From Gnetum montanum (lineage: Eukaryota; Streptophyta; Gnetopsida; Gnetales; Gnetaceae), in NCBI GenBank assembly GCA_015680685.1, contig MNCI01016614.1:188438-252437 (forward strand): 64,000 nucleotides of DNA. Reading direction: 5' to 3'. The position numbers and the translations under genes were made by a program. The notes below the pieces were generated by a model. The model worked only from the letters and a program-made list of their open reading frames with translations, searched no databases and was not told the DNA's origin. Shown one piece after another: positions 1 through 11,939 of the stretch. The first letter of the stretch is position 1. Every line of letters begins with the position of its first letter.

Positions 1-1402
1 GTGACTAGGTCCACCACATGGCCTAGCCAGCGTTGCACTTCCTTTATATCGCCATAGCGGAAGAGGAGGGTATTCGCCTCGCAGCCAGAAATAGTGATTG
101 TAATTTCCCATGATTCTCGCACTAGTAACACAAGCCAACACAATATCATATAACTGTTAGACAAACAATACGCTGTAACCAATCTTAACAATAAAACCTT
201 ACCAGGTCCAAATGGCAAAGGAAATGGAGGAAGTTTCCTCTACACGTTCGCGAGGGTAAGGGGCGGGTTCAAAGTCCATTCTTCATGTAACCACCCGAGG
301 TTCTGACAATTCTTGAAGAAATCAGCATAACGGGTGGGATAGTCATGAATGTCAAAAGCCATTTGCCCCATTACTCCAGCACGTACGTTGCTGGTGGACG
401 TAAACTCCTTTATTGCCATTTCAGTCCAAGACAATGTATTATTATTGCCTAGTAACCCATGTTCGTTGATGAAAAACCTGTATCATATAACACATTACTA
501 TCCTACGCCTTGCAAATTTAGACATTAGAAACATATCGACAATACCGCTAGTAAAAACAACTTACCCACCCGAATAATACATTGTGCCTGGTGGGTTCTG
601 AAAGTAAGTCAAGACATGACGGGCCACAAACAAAGTATTGTACGCATGGTAATAGCTAAATCTAGGCATCTCCCAGATCCAACTTAGACACCTTAATCCT
701 CTAGCACTAAGTTCACGGTCTTGGGGATACCCAGTATCAATAGCTCCATCTGTCAAGAAAGCCAGGACGCCCTGCGTAGAACCCAGTAACACATGTTCCA
801 AAATAGCGTCGGCCACATCGCCCGACAGGTGCGACCACACAATAATGCTGAAGTTATGCAGTAAAAACTACAAAAACTCTAGCGCATCCTTTCAGAACCA
901 TATAGCCTTCCCCTGCAACTAAGTCTGAGGGGGAGGAACATTGGGTATGATAGGGTTTATACAACATAAAACCCCAACTACATCCAAAACGATTAGGACG
1001 GGTTTCACCATGATACTGTATAGAAAACAAATACGTTACCGCCTGGATTTTGATTGCATGCTTAAACTATAGGAAAATTTACAAAAATTACGCTCTAGCC
1101 ATACAGCTGAAATCGCCGAAACCCTTGTAATAGTACAAGGTCTGTCTCAGACAATGGCGATAGACACAATACTGTTGTCTAAACCTAAAAATCTGATTTA
1201 CGCAGATGACACAAAAAGAATAAACACAAAAAAAATGAAAGCGTATCAGAAGAAGCAATATGAGTAAGTAAGGGATGGCCTATCGATTCAGGGGAGTGAC
1301 ATCCCTCAATTCTACCAAGGCCTGCGAAGCACGTTGCAGGCTCCCTTGCACTTCGTCGATCTTTGCCAATTTGGTGTTCTTCCCTCTTACTTTCGGCACC
1401 AT
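1..1402 (-). pseudogene. Antisense passenger gene of T1 (FCP1-like), 5' exons
   Basis: Intron-containing gene on the strand opposite to T1. Exon 1 (1402-1283) opens with ATG and encodes about 40 residues rich in Lys/Glu. Exon 2 (1015-566, 450 nt) follows an acceptor ATACAG. It encodes an FCP1/NLI-type HAD domain: motif-I-like LDVVGVL, a hydrophobic strand ending IIVWSHL, and a final NTLF...NPPGT segment. Exon 3 (477-203) starts FFINEHG. Exon 4 (from 121) carries SGCEA and RYGDIKE and runs off the window. Introns 478-565 and 122-202 have GTAAG donors and ACAG or CTAG acceptors. Exon 2 has three in-frame stops and exon 3 one. The exon-1 donor reads AT instead of GT. The phosphatase assignment rests on motif order only, and the HAD aspartate pair is absent. 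Confidence 0.68.
478..565 (-). other. Intron 2 of the T1 passenger gene
   Basis: An 88-nt intron on the minus strand with donor GG/GTAAGT at 566/565 and acceptor ATACAG/GTT at 478/477. The equivalent introns in T3 (52834-52919, 86 nt) and T2 (27402-27484, 83 nt) interrupt the coding sequence at the same point, after a Gly-Gly pair and before Phe-Phe. The T2 donor has changed GT to AT. Confidence 0.75.
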
Positions 1403-1801
1403 TGTTGCAGTCTTCACACCTCAACGCCTTCACGAATAATGCTTTGCAATTTTTTGCTCTTTCTCCTTCTCTCTGTGACAATCGAGAATTCAAATTTGCA
1501 ATAGCCAACAACCTGTTTTCGATGTGAACCATTTTCTTATAGCATGCAAGACTAACCGACTTGATGCCTGATTAAAACGGGACTTTCCTAAATGTTGGTG
1601 TCAGCATAAGATGGAACCCGAAAATCAAGGCAATGCGGCAGATATCGCATGCGCCACTGTCTAAAATGACGTTAAACTACCACACCTTATCACCTCATAA
1701 TTAGGCCACATTAATTACAGGCTGTTCATAGTATTCAAAATTTAGTTAGCTTTTCACGCTCAACAACACTGCATCATGCCTTCTCCTAATCATTTACCCA
1801 T
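1403..1801. other. Spacer between passenger gene and pol of T1
   Basis: About 400 bases without coding potential separate the divergently oriented passenger gene and pol. The segment would hold the passenger gene's 5' region and, on the plus strand, the run-up to a possible 3' splice site just before pol (ends in ...TTTTGCAAG near 1816). No TATA box or tandem repeat stands out here. Confidence 0.5.
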
Positions 1802-4800
1802 TTGGCAATTTTGCAAGATGGTTGGCAAATGGACGCAACTTTTTCAGCACCCCTGGCTTTAACAAATCCATATGGGACAGTAGTTAGACAATTCGATTTT
1901 ACACTAGTAGAAACTAACCCTTTCCTCGATGACGTAACCATAGCCATGTCGGAAAAATCTCCAGAATGGCCAGAACAATCGACGTGCATGCTAGACCTGG
2001 AGGCTGGAGACATAACTGAAGACCCCCTTGGCAAGGTTTCTATCGTTACGCATAAAGGTGAGTCCAAAACTCTTAAGATTTGTTATCTACTAAAACAAAA
2101 AACACATGACAATATAAAATAGGTCCTCCAAGACAACATCATAGTATTTGCATGGTCATACGAAGACATGCCGGGACTAGATCCAAGGTTAATTCAAGAT
2201 AACATAATCTTAGACCCGCATATCAAAGCGATTAAGCAAAAAACATGAAAAATGAAATCAAAAATTGCGCTAGCAGTGCGTGATGAGATCACCAAACTGT
2301 ATCAGGCTGGTTTCATCCGTGCGGTCGATTACTCGGATTGGGTATCTAACATTATAGTTTTCCCAAAGAAGACCGGAAGCATACGCATCTATATAGACTT
2401 ACAAGATTTAAACAAAGCCACAATCAAAGAAAACTTTCCACTACCAAGTATCGACCAACTAGTCGATACAACAGTTGGGCATGCACTTCTATCTTTCATG
2501 GATGGCTTTTCAGGCTACAATCAAATTCGCATCAACCCAAAACATCAATTGACCACAACATTTATGATGCCCTGGGGCACCTTTTGCTATACCATGATGT
2601 CTTTTGGCTTGAAAAATGCTGGAGCGACGTATCAATGGGCTATGACATACATCTTTAGTGATTACCTCCTAGGAAGACTGAATGATTATGTTGATGATAT
2701 AGCTATTAAGTCTATAAAATCAGAAGATCATTCAGAGGACCTAGAGTTAGTCCTTAAAAGATGCTCCAAATACAACCTTCGGCTCAATCCAAAGAAGTGC
2801 GTATTCGAAGTCAAAATCAGATGCATGCTAGGGTTTGTGGTGTCAGAAACCGACATATGAGTAGACCTTGATAAGGTCAAAGCCATTGTCGAGTTAACGC
2901 CTCCCACAGATCTCAAGAAATTACGCGGGTTACAAGGACGGTTGCAATTTATCAGGCGGTTCATTTTGAGACTAACAGATAAGTTACACCCTATGGAACA
3001 CTTGCTCAAAAAGGGAGTTAATTTCGAATGGATAGACGATTTTCAGCATGCATTTGACAGCTTGAAACAAGAGCTTCAATGCTTGCCAATAATTTTCCCA
3101 CCACAAAGGGATCAACCGTTTTACATTTACCTTGCAACATTAGACGTAGCCTTAGCTGCATTACTCTGTCAAAAGAGGGATGATGGGTCAGAAGTACCCA
3201 TCTACTACTTGAGTCATGCTCTATGTGCATATGAAACAAGGTACAATGAAGTAGAGTGTAATTGCTTAGCATTAGTGTTTACACTCAAAAAGTGCATTAT
3301 TTTTCGTAGTCAGGTCAACATAATTTACAAAAATAACATCCTTAGGGCTATTACGCATAATCTGTATGAAAGTAGTAAAATAGCACATTGGAAAGCTATC
3401 ATGGCAGAATTCGATCTGCATTATATTGGCCAATCCTCTACGAAAGGTCAAGTGATAGCTGACCAACTAGTAACATCGCCTATTGACAGTCAGGCAACCA
3501 TAGAGCCTGAATTTCCGGACGAGCATGTACATAGTTTAAGCCCTGTTTTAACAGGCCCCGAAGCAACGTTATATTTTGACGGAGCTTCAACCACTAGAGG
3601 TGGCAGTGCCACCATAGTCATCACGCTATCACCTAAGGATGTCTGTCTCCACACTTACCGCTTGACCTTTTCCTATACGAACAATGTGGTAGAGTACGAG
3701 GGACTCCTCAAGGGATTATTAATAGCTAAAGATCTTGATATCCGACACTTGATAGTTAGGGGCGATTCGATGCTTGTTATCAATCAAATCATAGGAGTCT
3801 ATGCCTGTAAGACTGCACATTTACAGCCCTACTACGATATGGCTAAAGATCTTTTGAGACAGTTCACAATGATCGATGCCCAACACGTGCCCCGAAATGA
3901 TAACACACTAGCCGATGCACTGGCTACGTTAGCTTTAGATGTGCCATCGCACCTATTCGACACCTGTCCTACATTAATAACAGATTGCATAGATCCTATC
4001 ACTCAGGCGGCACAAATATCTTCACTGCTCGAGGATAGAATGCCAGAGTGGTACGACAACATTAAAACTTACCTCTTGCATGGCGAACCGTCACACAAGT
4101 TAACATGCACGCAGAAAGACGCTATTCGCAAACAAGCTAGGCAGTACATCATCATAGGAGACAGTACCCTCTGTAGACGCTCTTTTGATGGAGCACTGCT
4201 TACTTGCGTTAACAAAGACCAGGCGCAACGTATAGTCGGTGAGGTCCACGAGCGATTATGTAGAGGACACGTAGCGCCACGAGCCATGGCCTCTAAAATC
4301 CGTCTCTTAGGGTATTATTGGTCATACATGGAAAGAGATTGTCTTACAAAAGTCAAAACGTGCGACACGTGTCAACGTTACGCAAACCTTATACACGTGT
4401 CGCCCATAGAATTACATACGACCCAGATCATATGGCCCTTCCAACGATGGGAACTAGACATCATAGGGCCTATCACACCAAAATCTTCTGTAGGGCACAA
4501 CTTCATCATCACAGCTATTGAGTACTTCACGAAGTGGGTGGAAGCCATCCCTTTATGGAAAATCACATCTCAACAGGTCTATCATTTCATCTTGGATAAT
4601 ATTGTAACCAGATTTGGCCTCCCAATGACTATCGTGACCAACAATGGACCCCAATTTAGTAGTACGGAAACCAAATCTTTCTGTGATAACCTTGGCATCA
4701 AGCAATCTTTTTCCTCTCCCTACTACCCATAAGCGAATGGTCAAGCTGAAGCAACAAATAAAGTCATTATCAATTTACCCAAGAAAATGCTCAACAGCAA

Positions 4801-5290
4801 TAAGAGACGGTGGCATGAAAAGATCCTTTATGTGCTATGGGCGTATCATACCACATGCAGAACAGCTATAGACAGTATGCCCTATAGCCTAGTCTATGGA
4901 TCCGAGGCGGTGCTACCCCTCGAATTACAAGTTCCTTCTTTGCAAATGGTCCTCTCCACGATTATAAATGAGGCTCAACACAACGAGTCTCAGATCATGG
5001 ATTTGGACTCAGTAGAGGAGAAGCGAATATAGACGCTTGATACCATTGAAAAGTATCAAGCTAAATAGAGGCAGAAGCATCACCATAATCTTCAACAACA
5101 TCCGATCAAGAAGGGAGATTTGGTTCTCAAGGACATTTGTAAACCAGTAGGCAAGTTCTCTGCAAACTGGGAGGGCCCTTTCCTGGTAGCTGATGTGTAT
5201 GGCAATGGTGCATTGAAGCTAGCAGAGATCAATGACAACGAGTTAATGAATCTTGTGAACCATATATATCTGAAGCGGTATTACATCTAG
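1802..5290 (+). pseudogene. pol: T1 pol: RT, RNase H, second RNase H, integrase (Tat-like)
   Basis: One reading frame runs the whole length with no net frameshift. It starts with the Tat-typical lead-in FAWSYEDMPGLDP, then RT (FMDGFSGYNQ; YVDD at 2687-2698). A first RNase H follows whose TDAS motif is replaced (IYLATLD). A second RNase H has an intact-looking D-E-D-D set (YFDGAS, VEYEGL, VRGDS, ADALA; about 3570-3930). Integrase has a CDTCQ zinc-finger half and ELDIIGPI. The expected DNG is NNG (4640-4645), while GQAEATNK keeps the Glu. The C-terminal part has WEGPF and ends at TAG 5288-5290. In-frame stops lie near 2120, 2246, 2858, 4730, 5030 and 5066; for five of the six a sister copy has CAG, CAA, CGA or CGG at the same place. 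A dual RNase H is known for the Tat lineage. Confidence 0.9.
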
Positions 5291-5301
5291 CTACATATCC
5301 A

Positions 5302-6200
5302 ATGTTAACATTAGGCATGGCAACAATCGTCCGCTACGATGCTAAACTGGCAACAATCTTCCGCTACAACGTAAAACTGGAACTCTCCTCACGCATCTGC
5401 CATGATGCTAAACTGGCAACAATCGTCTGCTACGACATAAAACTGACACTCTCTTCACGCGTCTACCATGATGCTAAACTGGCCCTTATCATCCGCTATG
5501 ACGTAAAACTGGCATTCCCTTCACGCGTCCCCCACGACGCTAAAATGGCAATAATCGTCCACTACGATGTAAAACTAGCAAGTTGTAACCAATCGCTACG
5601 ACATNTTCCGCTACAACGTAAAACTGGAACTCTCCTCACGCATCTGCCATGATGCTAAACTGGCAACAATCGTCTGCTACAACATAAAACTGACACTCTC
5701 TTCACGCGTCTACCATGATGCTAAACTGGCCCTTATCATCCGCTATGACGTAAAACTGGCATTCCCTTCACGCGTCCCCCACGACGCTAAAATGGCAATA
5801 ATCGTCCACTACGATGTAAAACTAGCAAGTTGTAACCAATCGCTACGACATAAAATTGGCAGTGTTATACAAGTCCTCTAAGTTGTAAAATTGGTATTTC
5901 CTGCACGTGTCTTCCACGATGCTAAACTGGTGCCGGCTGTATGCCAGGACATAAAACTGGCACAGGTGAGTGTCTGTCTGCTGAGACGTAAAACTAGCAC
6001 AGATTTGTCCTTGGGTCACGACATGAAACTGGCATCCACAGCATGGTCTGCTGAGACCATAAATCAGCTCTACCACCGTCCACTATGACGTAAAACTAGC
6101 ATTTTTCAGTCCGCCCAGACTTTAAACTGGGACAATGGTTTGCTGGGACTTAAAACCAGAAACGGCAGTCTACCAGGACTTAAAACTGGGACCTACAGAC
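5302..6200 (+). repeat. Hairpin-type tandem repeat array downstream of T1 integrase
   Basis: Degenerate units built on CGCTACGACGTAAAACTGG and CCATGATGCTAAACTGG alternate about every 30-50 bp. Each unit joins a short imperfect inverted repeat to the core TAAAACTGG. The array starts right after the integrase stop. T3 has an equivalent at 58115-58520 and T2 on the minus strand at 21700-21895. Part of the array is artificially doubled around the N at 5605. Confidence 0.8.
5359..5851. other. Assembly join: near-identical 246-bp duplication around an N
   Basis: Bases 5359-5604 and 5606-5851 are nearly identical; by eye only one difference (CGACATAAA versus CAACATAAA) stands out. A single N at 5605 lies exactly between them. 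Neighbouring repeat units differ from each other far more. This fits two overlapping contig ends placed end to end, not a biological duplication. Confidence 0.8.
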
Positions 6201-7400
6201 CGCCAACATGTGAATCAAGCAAGCGTCATCATCTCTGTGCGGTTGCAAATCAAATGGGTGGGATGTTGGGACAGTCCCAGCATCGCAACCTCACAGGCAT
6301 TCTGTTGATTCCTCAGATGTGCTGAAAGGCATACTACTGACCCCTTGGAGATGCTGTCACTACCCCCACTGCAACGGTGGCACCTTTGAGAGTTTAGTTT
6401 TGCCGACCGGAGCCCCAAAGGAGTTCTCATCAAAAAAAACCTTTGGGATCTCCGCTCATCATCACTATCACACTCTAGCTTCATAGATTCACCTAGCTGG
6501 TTCTTTGCATAACCAGTCGGGTGCGATGAGTCTGGTAATCCTTGGCAGTGATATGCTGGGCCAAGCGTCAATGGTGAAGACCCTGGCCTCATGCTATAGT
6601 TCCTCCTTCATGGCCCGCTCACTATGTCTCATCCCAAATAGTACTTGTTTCAACAACCTCTCTGGTAATTCGATCGAGCAATGGTGCCCTCTATTTTCTT
6701 CTTTGGTTACAGGTTACTTGTTACGAAGATGTTGTTCAAAGGTGCGTTCATCTGAGTGGTGAAATACAGACAGCGTTCTGAGATGGTCACCTAGGTTAGC
6801 CTGTCCACTCAAGAGTGCATCGCTATTTTTCCCATAATCCTACTTCTACTTCTAACTTCCCTGCATATCCATCATCTGTTTCCCTTACACAGAGCGTACA
6901 TACGCAGCATATGCTTTCCGCATCTGCATTACAATCAAGTCCATAAATCAGCGTAACGCAACTCGCCTAGTGGACATAAAAAAAAAAGTGGATCAGCAAA
7001 ATGGATGAAACATAGCTCGTCCAGGCCATGCAGATGCAACACAACTCGTCTATGCAAGCCCCTTTATCTACAAAATGATGGGATAACTCCATGCAAATGT
7101 AATCGCAGGAGAAAGCCTAAGTGCTTATGTGTGAAAAAACTATATTCACACATTTGCGTCTTCCCCGAACCTCACTTGAGTCTTTCCCGAACCTCACTTG
7201 AGTCTTCCCTGAACCTCTTTCCCCTCACCTCTGTAAGAATTTCCTACCATACCATTTTCTCTCCCATTTTTCTCATTTCTACACTTCTGCTTTGACAGGG
7301 CGACACTTGAGTAACCATTGATGAACGCTGTTGGTACTTTTACCTATTCGGTGTTTCGTATTCTTTGTCGACATCTTTCGGGCAAGCCCTCTAAACATCA
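6201..7400 (+). other. Non-coding 3' region of T1
   Basis: About 1.2 kb between the repeat array and the polypurine tract. No open frame is supported. Parts align with T3 58520-59657: both hold GAAAGGCATACTACTGACCCC (6325 and 58624 region) and the block before the PPT with TTGACATCT...GCAAGCCCTC. It is therefore a conserved transcribed 3' segment of the element, function unknown. Confidence 0.65.
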
Positions 7401-7414
7401 ACAAAGAGGGGCCA
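7401..7414 (+). promoter_or_regulatory. Polypurine tract of T1
   Basis: ACAAAGAGGGGCCA immediately precedes the 3' LTR start at 7416. The same sequence precedes the 3' LTR of T3 (59658) and, on the minus strand, of T2 (20639-20653). This is the expected plus-strand primer for reverse transcription. Confidence 0.85.
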
Positions 7415-7415
7415 T

Positions 7416-9006
7416 TGAAACACCATAGAAATTGTGAATCAGCCTCAGGTGAAGATTCATGATTTGGGCGAAGGTTCGCGACAGAAATCCAGAAGACAGA
7501 GCAGGGCAAAGAGGCGTGCAACATCAAGTCTCCAAGTTCCTTACAGAGTTGAATCTTACTGTGTTTTCTTTCTTTACGCTACATTACAAAAAATAGCGTA
7601 GTGTCACTTAGCATAACTCTACTTAGCATAGCCCGATATCAAAAGGTAACTTACTTCGGTGGATTTGATGAAGCTTAAAGCCTAAGCAGCGTAATATGCG
7701 ACTTGTCACATATTCGGCTAAGTCTTTTGCTCAGGGCTGAGTTTACGCTTCGTTACGTAGAGTAGTGTAACGAGCTTCAAGAAAAGCAAATTCAGAGTCA
7801 AAGGAAGCACAACAGATTGACTTCTTCCTTTTTGCGGATTAGTCGCTTTACGCTCGTTACGCTACGCAGCGTAGGAAAGCATAAATTTATTGTAAAGTTG
7901 ACCATTTTACGCTCTATTACACTTTGCGACGTAAATGAGCGTAAAATAGCTTGAATAAAATATTTTCATGTTTTATTACGCTCTGCCACGATGCAGCATG
8001 AACGAGCGTAATGTAGCCTAAGACTAGCTAGGACAATACCAGACACGCTCCTGTTATCCACACGCACAATACACTGATGAGCGTATTATGCGTAATCACG
8101 AGGCGACTTTGGCAAATGTAGTTGACAGCATACTTCGTCCCTTCTCCCAGAAATGTGACACAACATAGCCAGTTTCAACATACATTTGGACAAGTCAATG
8201 GTATTTTGAAGGTTCAGCACATGTGTCATCAGGGCCATGCTTTCTCCACATGTTGTCGAATTTATAAATACTCCAGTTGGCAAAGAAACAAAGGGATCTT
8301 GAACTTTTGTCAGCATCATCTTTTAGCAGAGACAGAGACATTTGCTTGAGCATTGGCAGCAAGAGCAATTAGTCCTTTGGTGAAGATACAGTTCTCTCCA
8401 TTGGCTATCATTGGTAGTTTTGAGCAGAGACTACCGAAGGAAAAAGGAGCAGATCAGAGATCGAAAGATCATCTGGTGCAGATTGCAAGGTTTATTGATC
8501 AGAAACAATTGATCGATAGACGTCAGAGCTTGACCTTCCTTGCATCCGAGCTCTGGCTTACGAGGTAGACCGAGTTTCATTCTTTACTCCTTGTTGAGTA
8601 ATTTTCTTATTATTTTGTGTATGTCTCACACAAGATAAGCGAGATTTACCATTGGAACTTTGTACACAATATTCTCAGTCTTTTAGTCAAAGCATAGATC
8701 TTGGGATTGCGCATCCTTCTTAAATCCAATCCCCCTTGTCGTGTTGACATTGTCATTATTTCAATTCATTTACATCATTTTCTACCCCTTTTTTTATTTG
8801 TTGAATCAATTTGTTTCGCAGGATATCCATATACTATGCTATTCGTCAATTTACTGATTGAGTAAGTCCCTGTTTGATCGACAAGACCGTTCAGGGCACC
8901 ACGGATTCGTTTTCTCAAGCATGGCCCTCGCACGGATCCGTGGTTAAGATTGTGTACATGGGTTTCGTTCAGTATTTTCCAAAGATCGATGTTTTCCATC
9001 ATTACA
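7416..9006 (+). repeat. 3' LTR of T1
   Basis: A 1,591-bp LTR from TGAAACACC to TTACA. The end (CCATCATTACA) matches the T3 LTR ends. U3 is full of short inverted repeats made of TACGCT, GCGTA and AGCGTAA (about 7585-8075). A TATAAATA box lies at 8263-8270 in the same context as other T LTRs (TTATAAATAC..CAG). The right border is followed by GGACA, a candidate target duplication whose partner is off-window. It is longer than the T3 LTRs (1,271 and 1,288 bp), mainly in U3. Confidence 0.85.
8263..8270 (+). promoter_or_regulatory. LTR promoter TATA box (T1)
   Basis: TATAAATA is followed by CTCCAGTTGGCAAAGA. The same box with near-identical downstream bases occurs in both LTRs of T3 (43758, 60253) and in F (18695), so it is the likely RNA polymerase II core promoter of the family. 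Confidence 0.65.
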
Positions 9007-11000
9007 GGACACATGATAAATGTGGACATTCTAATCACAATCATGATTGAGGCTAAGAGCACTGAAGAGAAGGTAGCAGACACCATCATGATGATGGTTC
9101 TCCTTCTTCTTCACCTTCATCATCTCCTTCATCCTCTCCTTCAGTATTTAGATGCTGTCATAAAGAAAAAAGACCATGGGGATAAAGGTAGGAAAAATGG
9201 AAGTCATAAATAAAAAAACCAAGAAAGGGGATGAGGGAACTCTAGAGAATCACAACATAGAAGAAGGGAGAGTATGGAACAACGTAGGCATCATAGATTC
9301 CATGGACGAGACAATCAGAATGAACCCCTACTTGCTACGCAAAGTATGTTAGACATAATTGAGGCTGTTAGAATTCCAACAAGGCACCAAAAATATAGTA
9401 GGATCAAGAGATTAGATATGAACAACATCCCACGATTTGAAGGGGGATATAATGCTGATCCTCAGAATCACTTACAAACATTCCATGATGCATGTGCCTT
9501 ACAAAACATAGAGAACAAATGGCAAAAACTTAAGTTATTTCCATGGAAACTAGTTAAAGAAGTAGAAAGCTGGTACTGGTCCTTAGAACTGAAATCCATT
9601 CATAGGTGGAGTACCATGTTAGAATTTTTCAATGATAAGTACCAAATATACTCCCGAGTGTCCAACCTGTGAAAGAAAATCCAAGGTTGAAAAAAAGGAG
9701 GACATGAACCCTTGGATGCCACCATGGGCCAATATTATGCACTGTTACATCGTTGTCCTAGCCATGGTTATTCGCAAAAGGATCAACTATGCCATCTCAT
9801 AGATGGGCTAAGGCATGAAACAAGAAGAACCCTTGGGACTTATGCCCAAGGAAGACTATTCAAGCTTAGGTCCCATCAAATTCAATGAATATTGGAGCAA
9901 GTTGCCAAGGAAGAAGGTGAGCTACGGAAGAGAGAAAGTGTGGAAGAGTATAAAAGAGATCCTTCCCTCCAAAATAGGGGAGTAATACTTTGTAAGGATG
10001 AAGAAGAGTTACCACTCAAAGAGATGGTGAATAGGAAAACTTTGCCTATCCAAAAGTTGACATCAGAAGTATTGACAAAGGTAGACCAAATGTGGGATTC
10101 CCTAGACAATAGATTTCAAACTGTTCTTAAATTAGTAGAGGAGTCTAGAGAGCAAGGTAGTGAAAAAAGAAAAAGAGAGAAGCTGAACATGCACGTAGAA
10201 AGGGCAAGGGGAAAGTTTTCATGATTGAAGAGGTTGTGGATTTAGAAATAGACAATAATAGTGGTTGAAAGATATGCCAATATAACCATCCTAAGGGATG
10301 TTGCCCTGTAATCTCACATTTGCAGGAGTCTGGGGTGTATGCACTCAACCCAAAATTGAATAAATGGAAAACACCTTGAAGGTTATCTTATCCTCAAGGT
10401 AATCCAAGATAGTTCCACTAGCCCTTAATGTATTATCCAAGTGGAACTCCACCACAACTGATTGAGCAATATGAATAGTGGCAACACCCACAATCATGGG
10501 GAATGCCACCACCAAGGAAACAATATCCTTATCGGCAACCTGACCAATATGGATATTACATGTAGCACCAAATCTCTCCATGTGACTCTATTGGTCACAT
10601 TACTCCTAAACATCACTACCAAGCCCATGAGTATTATGGGACTCCTTCCCCTAGGGGCGATATTCCACAAACATACCATCCTTATCATCTGACTACACCT
10701 CTTCCACCAATAGCTCCACTACCACCTACTTTTGCAATGCGAGGTGAACTCCCTACCCAGCCATAGCAATGTAATGCCACAAGGGATGTTAACTCTCAAT
10801 TGACTATTGGTTCTAACAACCGCATGAAGAAAAGACCTTTCTTTAGAACCAACAGTCCAACCAAGCCATTGTAATCACAAGTGGCTCATTCCTTAGATGC
10901 CTCAATATCAATCAAAACTTCAGAGCCTATTTCAACCAAACCACCACACTCCATGCATATGGTCATGCTAACACATGTTGTCACCGATTAGAACAAAGCT
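9007..11000 (+). pseudogene. gag: L1 gag and proline-rich linker (broken)
   Basis: Starts at the T1 junction inside the His/Ser-rich N-terminal part. The capsid core at 9274-9860 has the retrotransposon-gag pattern: IPRFEGG, PQNHLQTFHD, then W.W..LE...IHRWSTMLEFFNDKY. A charged region follows (EEGELRKRESVEEY, 9892-10224). After about 10370 comes a Pro/Gln/Tyr-rich linker to protease. Stops occur at 9672, between 9700 and 9890, and throughout the linker. No zinc knuckle is visible. The assignment rests on alignment with L2, which reads longer. Confidence 0.75.
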
Positions 11001-11560
11001 GGCCATCTTCCTAGGAAATTATTTGATCCTAGGAGTCCTCTGATATACTTACAAATTGTTGGGAATGAGCCATGCAAAGCTCTGTTAGATTCAGGTTCTG
11101 GTGTCAATTTAATCTCTCAAAAAATGTACAAGGCTTGGAACCTACCTCCATTGAAAAAGAGCAACATCCATCTAGAGTTGGTTGACCAGTCCACCACTAT
11201 CCCATTGGGACTAGTGGGGAACATTATTACCACTATTTGTGGGTGGTCATACCCAGCTGACGTCCTAGTGATTTAGGTAAACAACAGTAAGGGGGACTTC
11301 CCAATCATAATGGAAAGGACATGTCTAAGCACCATCAACACACCCCTAGGAATCCGTGATCTTTCCCTAAAAATATCAAAGGAAAATACATTCGAAAAGA
11401 TCGAGAAAAAGAAAGTTCCATGCATTGCATACAGTGACATGGGGTGTAATTGTGTGTAGAGGTCATGGTTTGTGCAAAGTTTAGCACTACTTGCATGCAA
11501 TCAGTGTGCACAAGTGATCAACATACAAAGATTCCTATATGCAACAGCCACATGATAGGA
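11001..11560 (+). pseudogene. L1 aspartic protease (broken)
   Basis: Retropepsin-type protease that would cut the polyprotein. The active-site motif is DSGSG at 11088-11102, preceded by NEPCKALL and followed by VNLIS. Downstream VDQSTTIPLG and FPIIMERT match the L2 protease. Stops interrupt it at about 11273 and 11458. The L2 homologue reads DSGPG, so L1 keeps the more usual residue after Gly. Confidence 0.75.
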
Positions 11561-11939
11561 AGGCACCCAATGGCTAATAGGTGATCAAGAAAGTAGTTCA
11601 ATCATATGCATGGAACCAAGTGAGGGTTTGACTTGCACTTACATTGATAGCATAGATGCATTAGAGCAAGTCCACTTCCAACTCCCAAGTCTTAGCCTTA
11701 AAAATATCAACTGGGGGAAGTTAGAAATCCCTAAAAAATTTAAGTAGGAGCCCCTTGAGTTGAAACCATTGCCCACTGGTATGGAATACACGTTCTTGAA
11801 AAATGGAAAATTGGTAATTATTAACATAAAGCTTGCTCCGCAACAAAAAGAGAGATTGTTGAAGGTGATAAATAAATGGTTAAAAGACTTCACTTGGTCG
11901 TATCCTAAATTAACTAGAATAGACCCTAGGATATGCTAG

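Larger units (their letters stand above)
1..9006 (+). mobile_element. T1: Tat/Ogre-like Ty3/gypsy retrotransposon, right part
   Basis: This is the 3' portion of a giant plus-strand Tat-like LTR element whose 5' LTR, gag and protease lie left of the window. In order it shows an antisense passenger gene (to 1402), RT-RNaseH-integrase (1802-5290), hairpin-type tandem repeats (5302-6200), a non-coding 3' region, a polypurine tract and the 3' LTR (7416-9006). The right flank (9007 on) continues as Athila-like gag sequence alignable to L2, so T1 is inserted inside L1. The left target duplication is outside the window. Order and content match the complete copy T3. At least six in-frame stops in pol make it inactive. 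Confidence 0.85.

Noticed and set aside
1185-1532. A 115-residue minus-strand protein starting at 1532
   Set aside because: Comparison with T2 and T3 shows the real exon starts at ATG 1402 in another frame; the longer frame is not conserved.
6215-6762. Overlapping open frames in the T1 3' region
   Set aside because: The aligned region in T3 (58520-59000) does not keep either frame, and no domain is visible.
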